Assembly (NCBI GenBank): GCA_038373885.1
Contig: JAWZYV010016557.1
Coordinates: 186,001-250,000, forward strand
Source of the DNA: Cheiracanthium punctorium
Lineage: Eukaryota; Arthropoda; Arachnida; Araneae; Cheiracanthiidae
Length of the DNA: 64,000 bases
Direction: 5' to 3'
Under the pieces are notes generated by a model. That model had not been told where the DNA came from and did no database searches. It saw only the letters and a program-made list of their open reading frames with translations. Positions 56,329 through 64,000 of this stretch are shown here, piece by piece (position 1 is the first letter of the stretch; the number at the start of each line of letters is the position of its first letter). A program made the position numbers and the translations under genes.

Positions 56329-58871
56329 CTAGCTGCTTACCCGTTCTCCGCACGGTAGGAGACGAATATTTTCCTTACACACATATAATTCGAATTAAAC
56401 CCAGTGATAGGAATCTCTAATAGTGAAAAATTGCTGGAGTTCTGACGAAAAGCTGACTCCATGAGTGGAAATTTGAGACGATTGCAACATGATGACACAA
56501 AAACTGCGTCATTGTCACTGGCGATCAGAAAAGTAAGAACTTTACGGTATGCAGACGAAACGTTTCTCTTTCGAAAAATGCCTTATTTCTACATCATATA
56601 ATTCTCTTTTTTAGGTTTAATTTATAGCATTCATACATACCATATGAATAACTTTACATGATGTTGAATACTATTTTATCTTATCTTGCATTTCGTAAAG
56701 CGTGGACAATGCATTAGCACAGTTATGTTGCAGATGACTTTATTAAATTTTACCTAAATTTAAAAAACCTACTCGAAACAATCGATGCACATTGTACGTT
56801 CAGAAACCAAAATGCATCCTGTTTCCGTGAAGATCTTGTCGCTTTCGTAAATGAAAACATTTGTGACGTAACTTAAGTGGAAAAGCTTATTACCCTTACT
56901 GAACTCTTAATACAGTAGCACACTTGTTACATAAAACTAACGTTGATCTCACTGCCAATTCACACTAAATAAATAACTAATTTCATATTTTATTTTTAAC
57001 ATAGATTAATTGCATAGTGTCAAATTCAATATTAAACAAAATCTGAAATCGTTTCTAGAGCTCTAGGTCTTGTAACTGGAAGATATATGAAAAAATAAAT
57101 AGAACTTTAACAAAAAAGTAATTTATATGAAATATTCTAAGCACATTGGATCCCGTTATTCGGAAAGATTCCACAAACGCCATGGGAAGAAAGAGCAATT
57201 AATTTCATATTATATTTTGTATTCCTTGCAAGCGCCTTTGTTATGTACATGATTGCAATATCATTCTCGTACACGATGCTTATCCTATAGTCTCTGGTGA
57301 TTTATTTTGGATTTTCATTTCATATTCCTGACTTTTCATACTTTTGAAATTTTGTTGCTTTGCGCATGTGAATAATCGATTATCATTTCGCATTACGGCT
57401 ACCAATTAAGTAGTTTTCCATATCGCTTCTTTCACGTTAACGACGTTAATCTGCCTTTTTCTAGTTTAAAAAAAAAAAAACGCCTACAATGTTTCAATGC
57501 TTCAATTTAGACACACAGAGGGGTTAGGCAAATACGCACCCGACAAATTGCTTCCTTATGTCCGCCGAAGCAGCATATACGTTAGCGTGTAATGTGCTTC
57601 TCCGGTAATGTGACAGCAAAACAGAAGACAATGACGTGCAAATGACGTCACACGCGAAGGAAATATGTTAAAATTCTGTTTGTTTCATATTTAATGCGTT
57701 TTCACTTTTTTGGGTCTTAAGAGATGTAGAAATGAGTGGTTTCACTTAATTATTAAATTGAACAACTTAAGTGGCAACAATGGATTCCGTTGCTACGGAA
57801 ACTGTAGCAGTGTGAAAAATAGAATATGAAATGATTTATTTATGTTTACTTTGCTAGAACTGCCATTTTGGCGTAATTAACGTCGGCAGTCGATGGCAGA
57901 TAGCCAAAATGAATCACACATTAAACTTCACAATAAATGCAATAATTTAAAGGCATTACCAGCTAGTCTAACTGGGTTTTAAAAATATTCTCATTCATCT
58001 CAAACAGCATTCGTATTTATAAAGTCTTCTATTTTATTACACCTTGTTTGGCGGGATTAAAAAATATTGCCTATTCATACGCTCGTAACACCAACTCATA
58101 TCAATCGGGGCATAGAATTAGCAACACAAATGATAAAGTTTAATTTTCTGAAATTTGGCTAGGTTTCCCTAACTTAAATCAATTTATTTAACTTGATGAA
58201 AATCATTTAAAATCGCCCTAATAACTGCATTATTTCTGAACAGAAAATTAAAATTTCAAGCTAAATTCTAGTAAAACCTGCACTTGTTTTTAAAAATACT
58301 ATTTCTTTACGCTCTCAGTAAATTGCGCCAAGCCTAAAATTGTGTGCAAACCACTAGAATCCACTTTCCCAAATCGCCATATAAGCCTTTTTTTTTTCGC
58401 CAAATTATAAGGTTATGCACTTTAGTCTCTGAAATTTACAAATCCTCTTTCTTTTGCGTATAAAAAATATTGAATTCCTGCTCTGATTTCCCACGCAGAC
58501 GATATTTTAATTAAAAAATAACCTAGCAAATATACGAAACAGAAAAAAAGTATTATTCCTTTATTTTTAATGCAAGAGTATAAATCATTTAATAAATTCG
58601 CCAAACATGGCAACCTCGATGCTTATTTCTCACATTTTCACTACAGGGGTTACAATCGCGGAGATGCGGAGAGCAAAAATTAGTGTTTTTGACGGGGTTT
58701 TTTATCAATCTCCTAAACTAATTCGAATTTCGGTATTTAAATTAGCGGAAGACCTTCCTCGTAATTTTTCGAATAAGTGGACACCTCGATCGAAACTCAA
58801 CTCCCAGCGGTTTCGGAGGAGATGATGCTACACACAGACAGACAGACGCGCACAGATTTTAATAGTATAGA
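56329..58871 (-). mobile_element. second Helitron-like copy, head-to-tail with the first
   Basis: On the minus strand it begins TCTATACTATTAAAATCTG at 58871 and ends GCAGCTAG at 56329, four bases from the start of the copy at 45393-56324. Landmarks shared with that copy include CTTACCCGTTCTCCGCACGG, GTTTCATATTTAATGCG, TTTGCTAGAACTGCCAT and CACCTTGTTTGG. It lacks the hAT, MITE and BEL insertions and therefore serves as the empty-site reference. Confidence 0.55.
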
Positions 58872-58882
58872 AGAAGATAGAA

Positions 58883-59351
58883 CAGGGGTTCCTAATCTTT
58901 TTTCGCCGTGGCACCCTTGTCGGTCTAAAAACCATTACGCGGTACCCATCTCAGGCTGAAAACTTTCGCGGAAGGTTACCTTTAAAGCAATTAGGTTAGA
59001 ATGAAACAGTTTGACGCATTTTTCATTACTTCTTTTACGTTGTTTATACGGCTACCTATCAAGAAGTACTCTCTTGGGAAAGGGATAAAAAAATTTGACA
59101 CCCCTCTCCTATTTTAGGAAGTTCCTCTAAAAGAGAGGGTACTGGTTTCTCAACTCTCTCGAACTTGACTGAAATATTTTTATTTTCACCTACTTGGTCA
59201 CTAGCTTGGCTAACTTTTTTTGTGGGATACTGTTTCAAAGGAAATTATTTGATTATACTTCACCAAAGCATTATTTTGATTAGCTCCACGGCACCGCTGG
59301 CAGACGTTCGCGGCACCCTAGGGTGCCGCGGCACACAGTTTGGGAACCTCT
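58883..59351 (+). mobile_element. hAT/Charlie-like MITE, 469 bp
   Basis: Left CAGGGGTTCCTAATCTTTTTTCG and right GTGCCGCGGCACACAGTTTGGGAACCTCTG are partly inverted. CAGGGGTTCCCAAAC-type ends with GCGGCACC subterminal blocks are widespread in hAT/Charlie MITEs. Flanks AGATAGAA/GTATAGAA match at 6 of 8. Non-coding. Confidence 0.75.
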
Positions 59352-59364
59352 GGTATAGAAGATT

Positions 59365-60245
59365 TTGAGTATAGTTAGAAAACGCCCGGCGAATATTGTA
59401 AAATAGTTTTAGTAGGCGATTTAAATATAGATTTTAATTACGAAGAAGTGTTTTATAGAACAGAGAAGGAAAACACCGTACACTCATGAATTATGATACC
59501 CATTCCAAACAGTATTTAAAATAATGTCTACGCGACATAGTTGGAATATGCCTATAGTTCGAATATAGTCGGAGATTGTAAAACAGTTTCAGTAGGCGAT
59601 TTTAAGATAGATTTCGATTCCAAAGATGTGTTTTATGGTTCAAGAAAGAGTTGATTCCTATTTTAATGCCCCTACTCTCGGCAACCTAAATATTCCCCGC
59701 ACTTTGGTGAGCTTTGCAGTCATAGGTCTCTAGGAGTTATGCACAAGTTTCAATGCTCCCAAAAGAACTAGATGAAAACTAAAGTGAACAAATTAGCGAT
59801 AAACGCACCAGTTAAGGAATTTGAAGACACTTAATTATTAAAGCTACATTAATTGGTAACCCAAAATAAATAAAAATGTAACGGAATGCTGTACTTACAG
59901 GCTGTCCCAAATCGCTATTTTAATTATAAATTACGATTGCCACACAAATACACAAAATCATCATGGTTACTGCATATGTTTAATGATCGCCACCTTGGCA
60001 AGAGTCGGGCGTTAATGTAGGAATCAACCCAAGAAAGACAAACACGGCACACTCATGTATTATGATGCACATTCGAACCAATATTTAAAACGGCGAAGTA
60101 TAGTTGTAATATACTTGGCGAAGATTGTAAAATAGTTTATGTAGGCGATTTTAAGATAGATTTCGATTCCAAAGATGGGTTTTATGAAACGAGGAAGCAA
60201 AATACGGCACATTCATGAATAATGATACATTTTCCAACTTAATGG
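59365..60245 (+). repeat. decayed GDFN-motif relics, second cluster
   Basis: Same family as 4560-5745. Near 59395, TTGTAAAATAGTTTTAGTAGGCGATTT again gives V-L-V-G-D. Further copies lie near 59575 and 60120. The spacer with ATTAGCGATAAA and CACTTAATTATTAAA sits at 59665-59880. The parts occur in the same order as in the left cluster, 54 kb away. All copies have stops. Confidence 0.5.
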
Positions 60246-61293
60246 GATTTGGCGTAAAACCGGCATAATTTCCGTGATATTTATATTTCTTGTTTTTCAA
60301 ATGCACGCGATTCTTCACTGAAGTAATAGCATTTCTGTTAACTCAAAACATGAAATATGCACATGATGCTCATTAATTCCCACAATAATGCTACGGATGG
60401 AAGGCATAAAACGCACATTTGTTTGGTCGAATTTTCCAAATATGCGCCTCCCTGGCATGAAGATCATTCATCCTTAATGTTAAAAGTGTTTCTCGTCAGG
60501 AACAATACACATCTGGACGCTGGTCCGCAATTCTCGCTGGAAGTTGCACAGTATGGCTGGTAACACGCTGGCAAAATCGGCAGCAATAACGTTTTTACGC
60601 CTTGCATTTTACACCTTCAATTTTTTTAAATTAATGTGCTCAAGCCTCGAGGTGTCTTTCTTTAATAAATCGGTGGTGCTGAACACAACTTAGACTTTTT
60701 ACCCGTATTTCTTACCGTTTTTGAGATAAGAACGCTAACTTCAAATTTAGCCGACAGGTGGTGCTGTAAGCGGTTTTCTTGCGTAGCGAATGGCAACTTT
60801 AGTATACCTTGACCCCACTTTTGTGACTTAAGCTCTTGCCATTCAAAATTTATTCGGGTGACAACGGACTTTAGCGGGCACGTTGTATATTGGTTCCCGT
60901 TAAGAGCTGAATTAAAAATTGTAAATACCTAAAATAAAAATTTTATCCATCAAATTAAATGATATGTCCTGATAAAATTTGATGACATGTACAGTGGAAC
61001 TAAATGAGGAAGGTTTGAAACAGAAAGATGTAAATAAAGCGTGACTGGTCCGACGGACCAACAAATTTTAAATTGTATTCTACTAGTATGAATTGTGTAA
61101 AAATTGTATTCTACTAGCCCGTAACATATTTTAGTGGTCTCGGACCAGTGAACCGCCTTTAATTTCGAGACCTGTATAGTAATGCTGTTTTATTTTAAGC
61201 AACAGGAAAGCAGAAATATTCACCAAATACTGAACATTGAATGCGTTCCTGAAAATTAATATAAATTATCCTCATATCAGATGTTTATAGTAT
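60246..61293. other. 1 kb without recognisable gene
   Basis: 60246-60370 matches, in reverse, part of the Helitron-like 5' region near 8640-8750. The rest shows only short frames (longest 68 codons at 60357-60563), with no assignable motif. Confidence 0.45.
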
Positions 61294-61705
61294 TGTTACG
61301 AATTTTCGGGGCAACCCGCTGCTCTGGGGCTTAAAATGGTTTAAAATTCGCATTCTACGCTTCAAATAGATAAATTTTGCTTTTTGTTGCATCAAAATCG
61401 GCCAATTAGAACCGGAGATACGGAGGTTTCGGTTTCAAATTCAAATATATGGGATTTCTAGAAAACTCAAGAAGTATTGGTCCTAGGGCTTAGATCTCTT
61501 CACTTTTGGGGACTTCTTTTTGGCGCCAAATTTTGCGATATTTCGCCAAAAGTCGCCAAGCTTGGCGATATTTTGGTCATTTGGCGCGATTTTCCCTATG
61601 GGGCCTGTAAAGCTGCTTTTGCTGCATTAAAAACACCTAATAACTTAACATTTCTCTTCTATGACGTAATCAATATTCTCGCTTTAGGATCGAGGGGATC
61701 GCTAG

Positions 61706-62659
61706 GGATCGAAGCGATGTCGAAAGTGGTGTCAAGCTTGTGACGCCTGTGCCGCCCGTAAAGGCCCGAAGAAACGCAGCCGTGGAAAACTACATCGTTA
61801 TAATGTAGGAGTGCCTTTTGAGAGGATTGCCCTCGACATCCTGGGAACTCTTCCGCGAACTTCGGATGGCAACAAATACATCCTATTTGTCATTGACTAT
61901 TTCTCTAAATGGCCCGAAGCGTTTCCTATTCCCGATCAAGAAGCTACGACCGTATCAGAGGTACTGGTGCAAGAATGGATTTCCAGATATGGAACCCCTC
62001 TGCAGCTTCATTCCGACCAAGGAACGAACTGTACCTCTACAGTTTTTAAAGGACTATGTCAACTTCTCGTAATAGACAAAACCCAGACTACGCCTTTACA
62101 CCCACAATCCGACGGCATGGCGGAGAGGTTCAATCGCACAATTTTGAACAAACTCTCGCTCCTGGTATCTAGGAATCAAGGGGACTGGGACAAGAAACTC
62201 CCCCTCTTCCTGCTGGCCTATAGGAGTGCCGTCCATGAGACTACCGGCTTCACACCTTCCCAGATGCTATTCGGAAGAGATCTTCGTCTTCCCGCCGATC
62301 TAGTGTTCGGCCGCCCTCCAGATTCGCCTTCATCCCCAGAAGAGTACATGGAAAATCTTCGGGCACGGTTTGAAGACGTGCATAATTTTGCTCGGGAGCG
62401 GATCGACCTGAACACGGAAAAGATGAAGACTCTAGACACGAAGGCTACGGGACACGAGTTCAACGTAGGTGACAAAGTTTGGCTATGGAATCTTACTCGA
62501 CGGAAAGGCCTGTCTCCCAAGCTGCAATCATCGTGGGACGGTCCTTACACAGTCCTTAACAGACTGAATGACGTCATCGTACGGATTCGTAAGTCACCTA
62601 ACTCGAAACCAAGAGTTGTACATTACGATCGGCTAGCCATCTACCGCGGTTGTAATTAG
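61706..62659 (+). CDS. Ty3/Gypsy integrase, 5'-truncated
   Basis: Open from 61706 without an ATG; the reading that starts at 61811 uses GTG, so no authentic start exists. It begins in the zinc-binding domain (W-C-Q-A-C-D-A-C, the CC half of HHCC). The catalytic core has D in ALDILG, D in HSDQGTN and E in DGMAERFNRT, with 35 residues between the last two (DD35E). HPQSDGMAERFNRT is a Ty3/Gypsy signature. The C-terminal part has VGDKVWLWN and the SSWDGPYTVL (GPY/F) module. The core is intact although the rest of the polyprotein is missing. It resembles chromodomain-less Gypsy integrases of arthropods. Expression would depend on the truncated LTR upstream, whose TATA region is deleted. Confidence 0.9.
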   Translation, partial: GSKRCRKWCQACDACAARKGPKKRSRGKLHRYNVGVPFERIALDILGTLPRTSDGNKYILFVIDYFSKWPEAFPIPDQEATTVSEVLVQEWISRYGTPLQLHSDQGTNCTSTVFKGLCQLLVIDKTQTTPLHPQSDGMAERFNRTILNKLSLLVSRNQGDWDKKLPLFLLAYRSAVHETTGFTPSQMLFGRDLRLPADLVFGRPPDSPSSPEEYMENLRARFEDVHNFARERIDLNTEKMKTLDTKATGHEFNVGDKVWLWNLTRRKGLSPKLQSSWDGPYTVLNRLNDVIVRIRKSPNSKPRVVHYDRLAIYRGCN

Positions 62660-63033
62660 TTATTTGAATATCAGACCATGGTCACTATGGCGTAATTCCT
62701 CATTTCTTTCAGCTCTCATTTCTTTCCTGTCTTTCTCTTCTCTTTCTTCAACTCTCTTTCACTCACTACTTACGCCATCTTGAGTGTACATATTTGTAAT
62801 ATATTGGTTTTTATTAATGTGTATTTGTTTATTGGATTTAATACTTATTAGTGTAATTGTTTATTATGTCTATTATTTATTCATTAGTGTGTATTTGCTT
62901 ACTGTGTTTATTGATTATTTACTTAAATTATGTTGTTAAGATTTTGTTAAAGGTTAGACACTGTATATATTTGTGTGACCTCCTAACTTGGGATTGAACT
63001 GCCCGGGACGTGCAGTCCTTGGGAAGGGGGCAA
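62660..63033. other. Gypsy 3' non-coding region
   Basis: CT-rich stretch (62690-62765), then T-rich sequence, ending in the polypurine tract GGGAAGGGGGCAA just before the right LTR. Confidence 0.6.
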
Positions 63034-63227
63034 TGTTACGTATTTTCGGGGCAACCCGCTGCTCTGGGGCTTAAGATGTTTAAAATTCGTATTCTACGCT
63101 TCAAATAGATAAATTTTGATTTTTGTTGCATCAAAATCGGCCAATTAGAACCGGAGGTTTCGGTTTCCCATTCAAATATATGGGATTTCTAGAAAACTCG
63201 AGAAATATTGGTCCTAGGGCTTACAGT

Positions 63228-63385
63228 CTAAGAGCCAGCGACCGCCAGACCTTCGTCATAGTATAAAAGCTGAAACTTTCTCTGCGCATATTCCCCAATA
63301 CAGGTGGGAACAATCGGCCTCTATAAAGTTTGGATGATCGTGGCTTTGGCAGGTAACAGGTGGCAAAGGTGTAAAAAATTGCAGA
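63228..63385 (+). repeat. satellite-adjacent segment (mate of 4150-4335)
   Basis: GCGACCGCCAGACCTTCGTC, AGCTGAAACTTTCTCTGCGC and GGATGATCGTGGCTTTGGC are the reverse complement of the left-edge segment. Confidence 0.65.
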
Positions 63386-63390
63386 AAAGT

Positions 63391-63890
63391 TTCGTCATTT
63401 TATAAAGCTCAATTTTTTTATATGTTCTTCTACGCAGTACTAGAAATCATTTTATCCCTTTCCAGGCACTTTTCCATCGTGGCAAACCCCCGCGAGACAA
63501 CCTCAAAGTCATGGAAAACGTGATTCTATTTTCGTCATTTCATAAAGCGTGATTTTTTTATATGTTCTTCGGCCCAGTACTAGAAGTCACTTTATCCCTT
63601 GCCAGACACTTTTCCATCGTGGCAAACCCCCGCCAGCCAATCTCAAAGTCATGGAAAACGTGATTCTATTTTCGTCATTTCATAAAGCGTGATTTTTTTA
63701 ATATGTTCTTCTTCGCAGTACTAGAAATCAATTTATCCCTCACCAGACACTTTTCCATCGCGGCAAACCCCCTTCAGACATCCTCAAATTCATGGAAAAC
63801 GTAATTTTTTTTTTTGTCATTTCATAAAGCGTGATTTTTTTATATGTTCTTCTTCGTAGTACTAGAAATCAATTATTCAGTTCTAGAAAT
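63391..63890 (+). repeat. 140-bp tandem satellite, array 2
   Basis: TTCGTCATTT starts units at 63391, 63531, 63671 and ~63812, a period of 140 bp. Each has ATATGTTCTTC, CAGTACTAGAAATCA, TTATCCCT, CACTTTTCCATCG and GGCAAACCCCC. It is inverted relative to 2990-4150. No frame of note. Confidence 0.9.
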
Positions 63891-64000
63891 TCATAAAAGT
63901 ATAACTTAGAGGTATTAGGTTATTTCAAAGGAATCAAAAGTGATATACGTTATTAAGGGTTAGAAAATGAATTTATCCATCGAAAATAGTGTCTATATAA

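Larger units (their letters stand above)
61294..63222 (+). mobile_element. internally deleted Ty3/Gypsy element
   Basis: The left LTR fragment (61294-~61680) and right LTR fragment (63034-63222) both start TGTTACG and match the solo LTR at 42017. The left LTR is cut at the position matching ~42400 of the solo LTR and joined directly to the integrase coding region, so gag, protease, RT and RNase H are gone. A polypurine GGGAAGGGGG precedes the right LTR. The right LTR stops after ~190 bp, where satellite-associated sequence begins. The two LTR fragments are ~94% alike by eye. Confidence 0.82.

Noticed and set aside
1..64000. A host protein-coding gene somewhere in the window
   Set aside because: Every frame above ~110 codons is explained by a transposable element, and no run of short exons with a recognisable host domain was found. 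Small or unfamiliar exons could still be missed by eye.

Overview
This window looks like intergenic DNA from an AT-rich, repeat-laden invertebrate genome. An arachnid, probably a spider, fits best: the Ty3/Gypsy gag, the BEL/Pao polyproteins and the Tc1-like transposase resemble elements I know from orb-weaver genomes. That assignment is inference. I found no host exon, rRNA, authentic tRNA or CRISPR array. Nearly everything that can be explained is transposable-element sequence, often nested, with several insertions delimited to the base by target-site duplications (TSDs).

Layout. 1-8.4 kb: hAT-type non-autonomous elements (1783-2808, 3258-3403), a 140-bp tandem satellite, decayed relics with a GDFN-type motif, an LTR fragment and 0.3-kb tandem repeats. 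8.4-13.7 kb: a Helitron-like element containing a tRNA-derived SINE, which contains a long-TIR element, which contains an intact Tc1-like transposon. 13.7-21 kb: mostly unclassified sequence, a SINE and a second Helitron-like repeat. 21-30.6 kb: a hAT-type element and a complete Ty3/Gypsy LTR element (22831-30397) whose gag is fused to an integrase remnant. That element carries a 2 x 124 bp near-perfect palindrome with hammerhead-ribozyme-like motifs on both strands, and a 3.5-kb foldback-type element. 31.4-38.8 kb: a decayed BEL relic, a DNA transposon relic with long terminal inverted repeats and two further nested insertions, and a 5'-truncated LINE tail. 39-45 kb: MITEs, a 0.92-kb solo LTR with promoter and poly(A) signals, and a SINE. 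45.4-58.9 kb: two head-to-tail Helitron-like copies, one carrying a hAT insertion and a young BEL/Pao element (49415-55482) with near-identical LTRs but a damaged integrase. 58.9-64 kb: a hAT/Charlie-like MITE, relic repeats, a deleted Gypsy element with an intact integrase core, and the 140-bp satellite again in the opposite orientation.

No cellular pathway is encoded here. The useful biology is the stratigraphy of insertions, one intact Tc1-like transposase, two recent LTR-element arrivals that cannot be autonomous, and a candidate ribozyme-bearing palindrome.
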